A model generated the notes under the pieces. It was not told the origin of the DNA. It saw nothing but the letters and a program-made list of their open reading frames with translations, and did no database searches. From Mycolicibacterium sp. 018/SC-01/001 (lineage in GTDB: Bacteria > Actinomycetota > Actinomycetes > Mycobacteriales > Mycobacteriaceae), in the NCBI RefSeq assembly GCF_007096635.1, contig NZ_VKAA01000019.1, positions 62,001-126,000 of the forward strand: a DNA stretch of 64,000 nucleotides, written 5' to 3'. How positions within the stretch are numbered: position 1 is the stretch's first letter; the number at the start of each line of letters is the position of its first letter. Positions 6,972 through 15,125 of this stretch are shown here, in pieces. Both the position numbers and the translations under genes were made by a program.

Positions 6972-9900
6972 TCAGCGGAAGTCCCGCGATTTGGACGCCA
7001 CCCGCAGTCTCAGCGGACCCATCCGGTCGGCCACCACCGTCACCGCGCCGCTGGCGTTCTGCACGATGCCCCGCACCACCAGCGCGGCCGCGGTCTGGGC
7101 CAACCGGCGGTGCCGCGCCCACACCGCGGGCATGCAGAGCACGTTGACCATCCCGGTCTCGTCCTCGAGGTTGACGAATGTCACCCCCTGGGCCGTGGCC
7201 GGCCGCTGCCGGTGGGTGACCGCACCGGCGACCAGCACGCGGGTGCCGTCGGGCACCGACAGCAGCTGATCGGCCGGCACGACCCCCATCGCCGCCAGGT
7301 CCTCGCGCAGGAACTCGGTCGGATACCGGTCGGGCGACACCCCGGTCGCCCACACGTCGGCGGCGGTCAGCTCCAGCTCCGTCATGCCGGGCAGCGACGG
7401 GACATGGGATGACGAGCCGACCCCGGGCAGCCGGTCGGGTCGCTCGGTCGCCGCAGCCCCGGCCGCCCACAACCCCTCCCGCCGGGTGATCCCGAAACAG
7501 CCCAGCGCGCCGGCGGTGGCCAGCGCCTCGGTCTGCGGCACGCTCAGCTGCACCCGCCCGGTCAGGTCCAGCAGTGAGGCGAACGGGCCGCAGGCCCGCT
7601 CCGCCACCATCCGCTGCGCCAGCTCGTCGCCGATGTGCCGGACGCTGCCGAGCCCGAGCCGCACCTCGGTCCCCGCGTTCTCCAGCGTGGCGTGCGCGAG
7701 GCTGGCATTGACATCCGGGCCGTGCACCAGCACGCCGTGCCGGCGGGCGTCGGCGACCAGCGACTGCGGCGAGTAGAACCCCATTGGCTGCGCACGCAGC
7801 AGCGCGGCGCAGAACGCCGCCGGATGGTGCAGCTTGAACCACGACGAGTAGAACACCAGCGAGGCGAAACTCAGCGAATGACTCTCGGGGAAACCGAAAT
7901 TGGCGAACGCCTCGAGCTTCTCGTAGATCCGCTGCGCCACGTCCCCGGTGATGCCGTGCACCTCGGCCATCCCGTCGAAGAACCGCCCCCGCAGACGGCG
8001 CATCTTCTCGGTCGAGCGTTTCGACCCCATGGCGCGGCGCAACTGATCGGCCTCGGCGGCCGAGAAGCCCGCACAATCCACGGCCAGCTGCATGAGCTGC
8101 TCCTGGAACAGCGGTACCCCCAACGTCTTTCGCAGCGCCGACTCCATCGACGGATGGTCGTAGGTGACCTCTTCCTCACCGTTGCGCCGTTTGATGTAGG
8201 GGTGCACCGACCCGCCCTGAATCGGGCCGGGCCGGATCAACGCCACCTCGACCACCAGGTCGTAGAACACCCGCGGCTTCAGCCGGGGCAGGGTGGCCAT
8301 CTGCGCCCGTGATTCCACCTGGAACACCCCGACGGAGTCGGCGCGCTGCAGCATCTCGTACACCGCAGCCTCGGACAGGTCGAGGGTGGCCAGATCCACG
8401 TCGATGCCTTTGTGTTCGGCGACCAGGTCGATGCAGTAGTGCAGTGCCGAGAGCATGCCCAGACCCAGCATGTCGAACTTGACCAGACCGATGGCCGCGC
8501 AGTCGTCTTTGTCCCACTGCAGAACGCTGCGGTTCTCCATGCGGGCCCACTCGACCGGACACACATCGGCGATGGGCCGATCGCAGATCACCATGCCGCC
8601 GGAATGAATCCCCATGTGCCGCGGCAGATTCGAGATCTGCTGCGCCAGATCGATGACCTGCTCGGGGATGCCCTCCACGTGGGTGACGTCGGCCAGGTTG
8701 CCCCACTGGCTGAGCTGCTTGCTCCACGCATCCTGCTGACCTTGGGAGAACCCGAGCGCGCGGGCCATGTCACGCACGGCACTGCGACCGCGATAGGTGA
8801 TCACATTGGCGACCTGGGCGGCATACTCGCGGCCGTAGCGCTGATAGACGTACTGGATGGCGTTCTCGCGCAGGTCGGATTCGATGTCGATGTCGATGTC
8901 GGGCGGACCGTCGCGGGCGGGTGAGAGGAACCGTTCGAACAGCAGGTCATTGGCCACCGGATCGACATTGGTGACCTTCAACGCGTAGCAGACCGCCGAG
9001 TTGGCGGCCGAGCCCCGCCCCTGGGACAGGATGTCGTTCTCCCGGCAGAACCGCGTGATGTCGTGCACCACGAGGAAATACCCCGGGAAGTTCAGCTGCT
9101 CGATGATCCGCAGTTCATGTTCGATCTGCGCGTAGGCACGCGGAGAGCGGTCGGGCGAACCGTAGCGTTCCCGCGCACCCTGCATCACCAGGTGCCGCAG
9201 CCAACTGTTCTCGGTGTGACCGGCCGGCACGTCGAAGGGCGGCAGCTGCGGGGCGATGAGCGCGAGCCCGAACGCACACTGCTCGCCGAGTTCGGCTGCG
9301 GCGCTGACCACTTCGGGACAGTGGGCGAACATGCGCGCCATCTCCTCCCCCGAGCGCAGATGAGCGCCGCCCAGCGGCGCGAGATAACCCGCGGCCTCGT
9401 CCATCGAGTGCCTGGCCCGGATCGCCCCCATCGCCATGGCGAGCCTGCCCCGCCCCGGCTCGGCGAAATGAGCGCCGGTGGTCGCGACGACACCCAGACC
9501 GAAGCACGGCGCGAGCGCCGCCAGGGCGGCGTTGCGTTCGTCGTCGCCGGGGTGCCCGTGGTGGGTCAGCTCGACGGTGACACGGTCGCGGCCGAACCGG
9601 TCGACCAGATCGGCGAGTGCGGCGGCCGCGGCGTCCGGGCCGCCGGCGGCCAGCGCTCGACGCACATGCCCTTTGCGGCACCCGGTGAGGATCTGCCAGT
9701 GCCCACCCGCGGCCTCGGTCAGTGCGTCGTAGTCATAACGCAGCACGCCTTTCTCCCCGCCGGCCAGGTGGGCGGCGGCCAGCTGACGGGACAGCCGCCG
9801 GTACCCCTCCGGCCCGCGGGCGAGCACCAGCAGGTGCGGTCCCGGCGGGTCGGGATCGTCGGTGCGACTCCCTCCCCCGAGGGACAGTTCGGCGCCGAAC

Positions 9901-10277
9901 ACGGTTGCCATGTCGAGCTCCCTGGCCGCCTCAGCGAACCTGACCACCCCGTACAAACCGTCGTGATCGGTCAGTGCGATGGCCCGCAGACCCAGCCGAT
10001 CCGCTTCCTCGACGAGCTCCTCGGGCGTGCTCGCGCCATCGAGGAAGCTGTAGGCGGAGTGGGTGTGCAATTCGGCATACGGCTGGAATGAGTGCGGGGA
10101 CGAGCGCTCACCGACCGGCGCCTCCGGCGGCTGGTACTCCCCCCGCTTACGCGACCAGGCCGGGCTGTCGCCGCCGTCCCCGACCTGCCCGTCGATCGGC
10201 CAGCCGGCACGGCGCGGCTTGCTGTTGAGCACGCGCTCCATCTCGCCCCAGCCCGGCGGACCATTGTGCCAACCCAC
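6972..10277 (-). CDS. dnaE2: DnaE2 (ImuC), error-prone DNA polymerase III alpha subunit of the SOS mutasome
   Basis: 1101 residues, close to Rv3370c. The PHP domain is at about 65-260 (ELHTHSAYSFLDG, ALTDHDGLYG). The polymerase core carries the catalytic acidic cluster PDIDIDIESDL and the downstream KFDMLGLGML. The helix-hairpin-helix region follows FGFPESHSLSFASLVFYSSWFKLHHP, and the C-terminal OB fold has GVTFVNLEDETGMVNVLCMP. DnaE2 extends from lesions and requires ImuB and ImuA'; it drives damage-induced mutagenesis. The GTG at 10277 is chosen because a -10 hexamer lies 6 nt upstream, giving a leaderless mRNA, and a perfect LexA box abuts that hexamer. The C-terminal tau-interaction region of replicative DnaE1 is absent, as expected. 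Confidence 0.97.
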   Translation of the reverse strand: MGWHNGPPGWGEMERVLNSKPRRAGWPIDGQVGDGGDSPAWSRKRGEYQPPEAPVGERSSPHSFQPYAELHTHSAYSFLDGASTPEELVEEADRLGLRAIALTDHDGLYGVVRFAEAARELDMATVFGAELSLGGGSRTDDPDPPGPHLLVLARGPEGYRRLSRQLAAAHLAGGEKGVLRYDYDALTEAAGGHWQILTGCRKGHVRRALAAGGPDAAAAALADLVDRFGRDRVTVELTHHGHPGDDERNAALAALAPCFGLGVVATTGAHFAEPGRGRLAMAMGAIRARHSMDEAAGYLAPLGGAHLRSGEEMARMFAHCPEVVSAAAELGEQCAFGLALIAPQLPPFDVPAGHTENSWLRHLVMQGARERYGSPDRSPRAYAQIEHELRIIEQLNFPGYFLVVHDITRFCRENDILSQGRGSAANSAVCYALKVTNVDPVANDLLFERFLSPARDGPPDIDIDIESDLRENAIQYVYQRYGREYAAQVANVITYRGRSAVRDMARALGFSQGQQDAWSKQLSQWGNLADVTHVEGIPEQVIDLAQQISNLPRHMGIHSGGMVICDRPIADVCPVEWARMENRSVLQWDKDDCAAIGLVKFDMLGLGMLSALHYCIDLVAEHKGIDVDLATLDLSEAAVYEMLQRADSVGVFQVESRAQMATLPRLKPRVFYDLVVEVALIRPGPIQGGSVHPYIKRRNGEEEVTYDHPSMESALRKTLGVPLFQEQLMQLAVDCAGFSAAEADQLRRAMGSKRSTEKMRRLRGRFFDGMAEVHGITGDVAQRIYEKLEAFANFGFPESHSLSFASLVFYSSWFKLHHPAAFCAALLRAQPMGFYSPQSLVADARRHGVLVHGPDVNASLAHATLENAGTEVRLGLGSVRHIGDELAQRMVAERACGPFASLLDLTGRVQLSVPQTEALATAGALGCFGITRREGLWAAGAAATERPDRLPGVGSSSHVPSLPGMTELELTAADVWATGVSPDRYPTEFLREDLAAMGVVPADQLLSVPDGTRVLVAGAVTHRQRPATAQGVTFVNLEDETGMVNVLCMPAVWARHRRLAQTAAALVVRGIVQNASGAVTVVADRMGPLRLRVASKSRDFR

Positions 10278-10283
10278 CCGGAC

Positions 10284-10289
10284 AGTCTA
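10284..10289 (-). promoter_or_regulatory. -10 hexamer of the dnaE2 SOS promoter (leaderless start)
   Basis: On the minus strand the sequence reads TAGACT-GTCCGG-GTG. The hexamer fits the mycobacterial TANNNT consensus and lies exactly 6 nt before the GTG start codon, so transcription and translation would begin at the same base. No Shine-Dalgarno sequence is present upstream, which supports leaderless initiation. Confidence 0.65.
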
Positions 10290-10305
10290 TCGAACACCCG
10301 TTCGA
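10290..10305 (-). promoter_or_regulatory. LexA box (SOS box) controlling dnaE2
   Basis: TCGAACGGGTGTTCGA on the coding strand is a perfect match to the mycobacterial LexA operator TCGAAC-N4-GTTCGA. It abuts the -10 hexamer of dnaE2 and covers the -10/-35 spacer, so bound LexA would block RNA polymerase. The site also touches the last codons of the diguanylate-cyclase-like gene upstream. Confidence 0.95.
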
Positions 10306-10309
10306 TGCG

Positions 10310-11473
10310 TCAGGCGATCCTGCCGCTGCCGGGACGCGGATCGTCGCCGTCGTCGGGATCGTCGTCCAACGTGGGCCGCAGCACGTAACGGACCTGGTTG
10401 CCGCCGGCCATCCGGGCCTGCTCGATCGCCTGATTGGCGATGGCGATCAGCTTGTCCAGCACATCGTCGGGCGGTTCGGCCGCCAGCGGCGGCAGAGGGG
10501 TGCACACCACCCCGATGCTGGCCGTGAGCCGCTGCGGCGTCGCGGCGATGGCGCCGCGGATGCGCTCGACCAGCGGGGAGGCGTCGGCGGTGGTGAACGT
10601 GTCCGCGATGAGGAAGTCGTGATCGGAGACGTGCGCGACGCTCGCGTTGTGCCGCACGGTTTCGCGCAGCGCCTGCCCGACCGACACCCTGGCCCGGTTG
10701 GCTCCGCTGGCCCCACTCAATCCCAGCAGCAGCGAGAAGCTGTCGATGTTGACCGCGACGACGACCAGATACCGGTCGTCGCTGCGGCTGCGCGATGCGA
10801 GCAGCGTTGCCACCGCCTGATAGAACGCATCCCGGTGGAGCAGCCCGGTCAGCTGCTCGATGTCGCCGTGATGGGTTTCGGGCTGGATCAACACGAGCAT
10901 CGCCCGGCACGCGAACGCGACGAACACGTTGAGCAGCACGATGATCCCGGCCGCACAGACGGCCAGCGCCAGATCGTCGGCGGCCACATGGACGATCAGG
11001 ATGCCCAGCGTGACCGCGCCGACCGACCAGACCAACCCCAGCAGTCGCGGGGTGTGGAAACTGACCACGAACGCCGTGAGCACCGCATAGTTCGCCGCAC
11101 CGGTCAGCCCGACCACGGGATTGGTCTGGATCAGGACCGACACTCCGATCGCCACGGACGCCACCGCCACGCACAGCAGCGATTGCGCGCGCGAGGGCCA
11201 GTGGGCCCGCAGCCACAGCGTCGCCAGGGCGAAACAGCTGACCGCGATGACCGTCGTCGCGATCCGGCCACCTGAGGTCTGAGGACCCGCGAGACTGGCG
11301 AGCAGTCCCAGGGGCAGGATGCCGAGCGAGGCGATGCACAGGGCGACCAGGCGACAGGTGGCGGTTTGCATGCCGCGGGCGGCGAGGATCGCAGTAAACC
11401 AGTAGTAGTGATCCGAACCCCACAGCGCTGCGCCGATCGGGCCGAGCCACGAAAAGCGCAAACGGTCACGCAT
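10310..11473 (-). CDS. Membrane protein with a degenerate GGDEF domain
   Basis: 387 residues. The first ~190 contain about six hydrophobic helices (for example LVALCIASLGILPLGLLAS, ATTVIAVSCFALATLW and LCVAVASVAIGVSVLI). The C-terminal ~170 residues follow the GGDEF fold: IEQLTGLLHRDAFYQAVATLLA, VNIDSFSLLLGLSG, then VAHVSDHDFLIADTF and LTASIGVV. The active-site signature GG(D/E)EF is replaced by SDHDF, so diguanylate cyclase activity is doubtful. A GTP- or c-di-GMP-binding or structural role is more likely. A second frame overlapping the same stretch (10287-11450) shows no recognisable domain. The gene ends 5 bp before the LexA box of dnaE2, so dnaE2 may receive some read-through from it. Confidence 0.8.
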   Translation of the reverse strand: MRDRLRFSWLGPIGAALWGSDHYYWFTAILAARGMQTATCRLVALCIASLGILPLGLLASLAGPQTSGGRIATTVIAVSCFALATLWLRAHWPSRAQSLLCVAVASVAIGVSVLIQTNPVVGLTGAANYAVLTAFVVSFHTPRLLGLVWSVGAVTLGILIVHVAADDLALAVCAAGIIVLLNVFVAFACRAMLVLIQPETHHGDIEQLTGLLHRDAFYQAVATLLASRSRSDDRYLVVVAVNIDSFSLLLGLSGASGANRARVSVGQALRETVRHNASVAHVSDHDFLIADTFTTADASPLVERIRGAIAATPQRLTASIGVVCTPLPPLAAEPPDDVLDKLIAIANQAIEQARMAGGNQVRYVLRPTLDDDPDDGDDPRPGSGRIA

Positions 11474-11601
11474 ACGCCCACGTCCGTCGAGCTATCCCCC
11501 GACTCCCGTCACAGCCCCCGTCCACAGGCGAAGGTTACCAGCGCAGCAAATACTTGCCCACAGAAATGACAGGGACAACTGTCACGCTCTGCCAGCCTGT
11601 G

Positions 11602-12468
11602 TCACTCCGAGTACTCCACGTCGCCGTCCTCGAGCACCAGGCGCGGGTTCGAACCGTCCGGGCCGGCCGCCTCCGTGCGGAACACGGCGCGGCCTGGACC
11701 TGATCGCCAGATGGCCGTCGAGAGTGTGTCGCCGGGGAACACCGGCGAGGTGAAGCGGGCCGAGATCGCCGTGACACGGGTGGCGTCTCCGGCGCCGAGC
11801 TCGGCGACAAGCGCTCGCCCCGCGACGCCGTAGGTGCACAACCCGTGCAGGATCGGCTTCGGGAATCCGGCCAAGCCAGCAAACCACGGATCGCTGTGTA
11901 GAGGGTTGCGGTCCCCCGACAACCGGTACAGCAGTGCCTGGTCTTCACGCGTGGGCAGCGTGATCGTCGCGTCGGGGTCGCGGTCGGGGATCTCGGGGGC
12001 AGTCGGACGCGTTCCCGGCTGACCGCCGAAGCCGCCCGCACCGCGGATCACGAGGGTGGTCACCGTCTCGGCGACCTTCTCGCCGGTCGCCGGATCGCTG
12101 CCGATGGCCTTGAGCATGACGATCGCGTTCTTGCCCTCGCCCTTGTCCTGGATGTCGGCGACCTCGTTGACGACGCTGAGCTCACCGGCCGCAGGCAGCG
12201 GCGCGAAGAGACGCACGCTCTGTGAGCCGTGCAGCAGCTTGGAGAAGTCGAACGATCCGATCACCCCCGCCGCGGCGAACGGCGAACACGCGATCACCGC
12301 ATAGGTCGGCAGCACCTGCTGCGTGATGTCGTGGCTGTTCTCGGTGGTGAAGGCCAGGTCGGCGGTGCCGGCCCCCACGCCGAGTGCGTAGAGCAGGGTG
12401 TCACGGTCCTTCCAGCGGAAGGTCTGCGGCGGGGTCGTGGCGCCGACGGCGTTCGGATCGATGGGCAT
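11602..12468 (-). CDS. htdY: HtdY, double-hotdog MaoC-like 3-hydroxyacyl-thioester dehydratase
   Basis: 288 residues (Rv3389c is 290). Two hotdog halves are present. The C-terminal half has the hydratase-2 motif YRLSGDRNPLHSDPWFA at about residue 180, in which Asp and His are catalytic, followed by FPKPILHGLCTYGVAGRAL. The N-terminal half (RDTLLYALGVGAG) provides the acyl-binding fold. The family performs (R)-specific hydration of 2-enoyl-CoA or dehydration of 3-hydroxyacyl-CoA. The M. tuberculosis orthologue sits in the same position relative to acrA1, but here the allantoin and other accessory blocks intervene. The ATG at 12468 has GGAGTG upstream. Confidence 0.93.
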   Translation of the reverse strand: MPIDPNAVGATTPPQTFRWKDRDTLLYALGVGAGTADLAFTTENSHDITQQVLPTYAVIACSPFAAAGVIGSFDFSKLLHGSQSVRLFAPLPAAGELSVVNEVADIQDKGEGKNAIVMLKAIGSDPATGEKVAETVTTLVIRGAGGFGGQPGTRPTAPEIPDRDPDATITLPTREDQALLYRLSGDRNPLHSDPWFAGLAGFPKPILHGLCTYGVAGRALVAELGAGDATRVTAISARFTSPVFPGDTLSTAIWRSGPGRAVFRTEAAGPDGSNPRLVLEDGDVEYSE

Positions 12469-12500
12469 GTGTCACTCCTTATGCCATCGCGGTGGGACTT

Positions 12501-12513
12501 GGCAAGGCTTGCC
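12501..12513. promoter_or_regulatory. Short perfect inverted repeat between htdY and the allantoin genes
   Basis: GGCAAG-G-CTTGCC is a 6+1+6 perfect palindrome in the 94-bp divergent gap between htdY and the allantoicase gene. It lies about 50 bp upstream of the allantoicase start. An operator for the GntR-type regulator of the allantoin cluster is possible; no second copy was seen. Confidence 0.3.
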
Positions 12514-12562
12514 GGACGCCCCTCGGCGCGCCGCGATACGCGTCTTCTGTGACGATGTTCCG

Positions 12563-13525
12563 ATGGTTGACGCGGAACCGGACTTCACCTGGTTGCCCGA
12601 CCTCGCCCTACGCACTCTGGGCGGCGCGGTCATCTGGGCCAACGACGACTTGTTCGCCGAGAAGGAGAACCTGATCAACCCGGGCCCTGCGACGTACCGG
12701 CCCGCATCGTTCGGGCACAAGGGTCAGATCTACGACGGCTGGGAGACGCGCCGGCGGCGCGAGCCCGGTCACGATCAGGCGATCGTGCGCCTCGGCGTGC
12801 CCGGGGTGATCCGCGGCGTCGTCGTCGACACGGCGTTCTTCACGGGCAACTATCCCCCGGAGATCTCCGTCGAGGCACTCGAGATCGACGGCTACCCGAC
12901 CCCCGAGATCATCGCCCACGCCACCGACTGGACGACGATCGTGGAGCGCGCCAAGGTGTACGGCGACACCCGCAACACCTTCGAGGTGTCCTCGCAGCAG
13001 CGGTGGACCCATGCCCGGCTGACCATCTACCCCGACGGCGGGGTCGCGCGCTTCCGGGTGCACGGGGAGGGTCGCCCCGATCCGCGGTATGCCGATGTGC
13101 CCGGGCTCGACCTCGCGGCGCTGGAGAACGGCGGTCTGGTGCTCAACTGTTCCAACCGGTTCTACAGCTCCCCGCAGAACCTCATCTTCCCCGGGGTCGC
13201 CTCGGTGATGGGCGACGGCTGGGAGACCGCTCGCCGACGCGACGACGGCAACGACTGGGTGCACCTGCGTCTTGCGGGGCCGGGCGTGATCGGGATGGCC
13301 GAGCTGGACACCAGCTATTTCATCGGCAACAGCCCCGGCGCCGCCCGACTGACCGGGCTCACGGCCGGTGGCGAATGGATCGAACTACTGCCGCGCACAG
13401 AGCTTCTCGCCGACACACGGCACCGATTCGCCGTGGAGTCGGACGCGGTGGTGACCGAAGCGCGCCTCGACATCTACCCCGACGGCGGTATGGCGCGCCT
13501 GAGGTTGTTCGGCCGGCTGGCATGA
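12563..13525 (+). CDS. alc: Allantoicase (allantoate amidinohydrolase)
   Basis: 320 residues from the ATG at 12563. Upstream in-frame codons exist but run back into htdY. There is no Shine-Dalgarno, and the -10-like GACGAT lies 6 nt before the ATG, so leaderless translation is plausible. Two homologous jelly-roll repeats (about 1-160 and 170-320) each carry the allantoicase signature. The first repeat has DGWETRRRREPGHDQAIVRLG and the second DGWETARRRDDGNDWVHLRL; each repeat ends in IYPDGG(V/M)AR(F/L)R. The enzyme splits allantoate into ureidoglycolate and urea. The stop overlaps the start of the allantoinase gene (ATGA), showing translational coupling of consecutive pathway steps. Confidence 0.96.
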   Translation: MVDAEPDFTWLPDLALRTLGGAVIWANDDLFAEKENLINPGPATYRPASFGHKGQIYDGWETRRRREPGHDQAIVRLGVPGVIRGVVVDTAFFTGNYPPEISVEALEIDGYPTPEIIAHATDWTTIVERAKVYGDTRNTFEVSSQQRWTHARLTIYPDGGVARFRVHGEGRPDPRYADVPGLDLAALENGGLVLNCSNRFYSSPQNLIFPGVASVMGDGWETARRRDDGNDWVHLRLAGPGVIGMAELDTSYFIGNSPGAARLTGLTAGGEWIELLPRTELLADTRHRFAVESDAVVTEARLDIYPDGGMARLRLFGRLA

Positions 13526-14427
13526 CCTATCCGCGTGACATGGTCGGCTACGGCCGCACACCACCGGATCCGCAGTGGCCGGGCGATGCCGCGATCGCCG
13601 TTCAGTTCGTCCTCAATTACGAAGAGGGCGCGGAGAATTCGGTGCTCGACGGAGACCCGGCGTCCGAGACGTTCCTGTCGGAGATGACGCCCGCGGAGGC
13701 GTTTCCCGACCGGCACATGAGCATGGAGTCGCTCTACGAGTACGGCTCCCGCGCCGGGTTGTGGCGCCTGCTGGACGTGTTCTCGCGCCGCGGTGTCCCG
13801 CTGACGATCTTCGCAGTGGCGCGCGCCATGCAGCGCAATCCGGACGCCGTCGCCGCATTCACCGAGCTGGGTCACGAGATCGCGTGTCACGGCCTGAGAT
13901 GGCTCTCCTACCAGCGTATCCCGGAGGATGTCGAGCGACGGCACATGGCCGAGGCCGTGCAGATCCTGCGTGAGCTCACCGGGGCGGCACCCCTGGGCTG
14001 GTACACCGGACGCGACTCCCCGCACACCCGCGACCTCGTCGTCGAACACGGCGGCTTCGTCTACGACTCCGACTCCTACGCCGACGATCTCCCCTACTGG
14101 GTGCAGGTACGCGGAACCGACCATCTCGTGGTGCCCTACACCCTGGACACCAATGACATGCGATTCGCCTCTCCTGCAGGGTTTTCCAACGGCGACGAGT
14201 TCTTCGCCCATCTGCGGGACGCCTTCGACGTGCTCTACGCCGAGGGGCTGGCCGGTCGGCCCAAGATGCTCTCGGTCGGGTTGCACTGCCGACTGGCCGG
14301 CCGGCCGGCACGCAGCAGGGCGGTGGAGCGGTTCCTCGACCACGTGCTGTCCCATGACAGCGTGTGGCTGGCCCGGCGCATCGAGATCGCGCAGCACTGG
14401 CGCGCGGTTCACCCGCCGGTGCGGTAG
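13522..14427 (+). CDS. puuE: PuuE-type allantoinase (polysaccharide-deacetylase fold)
   Basis: 301 residues. This is the cofactor-independent PuuE type, not the amidohydrolase type: it has the NodB-like fold with VQFVLNYEEGAENSVLDGD near the N-terminus, LTIFAVARAMQRNP, the HEIACHGLRW motif and a C-terminal LSVGLHCRLAGRPAR. It hydrolyses (S)-allantoin to allantoate, feeding the allantoicase encoded just upstream (ATGA overlap). About 300 residues is the usual length for the family. Its 3' end overlaps the convergent racemase gene by 19 bp. Confidence 0.93.
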   Translation: MTYPRDMVGYGRTPPDPQWPGDAAIAVQFVLNYEEGAENSVLDGDPASETFLSEMTPAEAFPDRHMSMESLYEYGSRAGLWRLLDVFSRRGVPLTIFAVARAMQRNPDAVAAFTELGHEIACHGLRWLSYQRIPEDVERRHMAEAVQILRELTGAAPLGWYTGRDSPHTRDLVVEHGGFVYDSDSYADDLPYWVQVRGTDHLVVPYTLDTNDMRFASPAGFSNGDEFFAHLRDAFDVLYAEGLAGRPKMLSVGLHCRLAGRPARSRAVERFLDHVLSHDSVWLARRIEIAQHWRAVHPPVR

Positions 14428-15125
14428 TCCTTCGCCGGCGGCGGCGCGAACTCGCCGCGCGTCGAGGTGCACAACCCCATCGCGACCAACGACTGCACCG
14501 TCAACGTCGCGGCGGTGACCCCGTCGACCACCGGCACACCGAGTTCGGCGGAGATCGGCCCGCACATGTCGGCCATGCCCGCGCAGCCGAGGACCACGAC
14601 GTCGGATTCGTCGTCCTCGACCGCCCGCCGGCAGGCTTCGGTGACGATCTTCATCGCGTCCGGGTTGCGGTCCAACTCCAGCACCGGCAGCTCGCAGGCG
14701 TGGATGCCGCAGCAAAACCGCTCCATCCCATAGTGTTCGGCGAGATCGGCCGCGCGACCCATGGTCCGCGCCAGCGTGGTCACGACGCTGAAGCCGCGCC
14801 CCAGGTGGCTCGCGGTGTGCATGGCGGCCTCGGCGATCCCGATCACCGGCCCGCGGGCGACCTCCCTGGCCGCCTCCAGTCCCGGGTCACCGAAGCAGGC
14901 GATGACGTACCCGTCCACTCCCTCTTCTTCGCCCCGTCCGATCGCGGCCAGCACCCCGGGCACGCTCATCGCCTCGTCGTAATGGCTCTCGATGGACGGC
15001 GGGCCGGTGTGCGGGGTGATGCCGACGACCGTGGTGCCCGGCGCCACGACCGCGCGCGCATTGCGGGCGATCGCGTCCGTCATCGCCTCGGTGGTGTTGG
15101 GATTGACCACCCAGATCAGCGTCAC
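14409..15125 (-). CDS. Asp/Glu/hydantoin racemase family protein, probably allantoin racemase
   Basis: 238 residues. The two-cysteine racemase signature is present: IACFGDPGLEAAREV at about residue 75 and VVLGCAGMADMCG at about 175. The N-terminal VVNPNTTEAMTDAI matches HyuE/DcgR-type racemases. These interconvert enantiomers of hydantoins or allantoin by two-base proton transfer between the Cys residues. Sitting between an (S)-allantoinase and an NCS1 permease, the most economical role is making spontaneously racemised (R)-allantoin usable. Its ATG overlaps the permease stop (15122-15125), so the two are cotranscribed. Confidence 0.88.
   Translation of the reverse strand: MTLIWVVNPNTTEAMTDAIARNARAVVAPGTTVVGITPHTGPPSIESHYDEAMSVPGVLAAIGRGEEEGVDGYVIACFGDPGLEAAREVARGPVIGIAEAAMHTASHLGRGFSVVTTLARTMGRAADLAEHYGMERFCCGIHACELPVLELDRNPDAMKIVTEACRRAVEDDESDVVVLGCAGMADMCGPISAELGVPVVDGVTAATLTVQSLVAMGLCTSTRGEFAPPPAKDYRTGG

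Noticed and set aside
6958..8076. Upstream extension of the nitroreductase frame to about 590 codons
   Set aside because: The added ~370 codons are antisense-phase sequence within dnaE2; the nitroreductase fold starts cleanly at the ATG at 6957.
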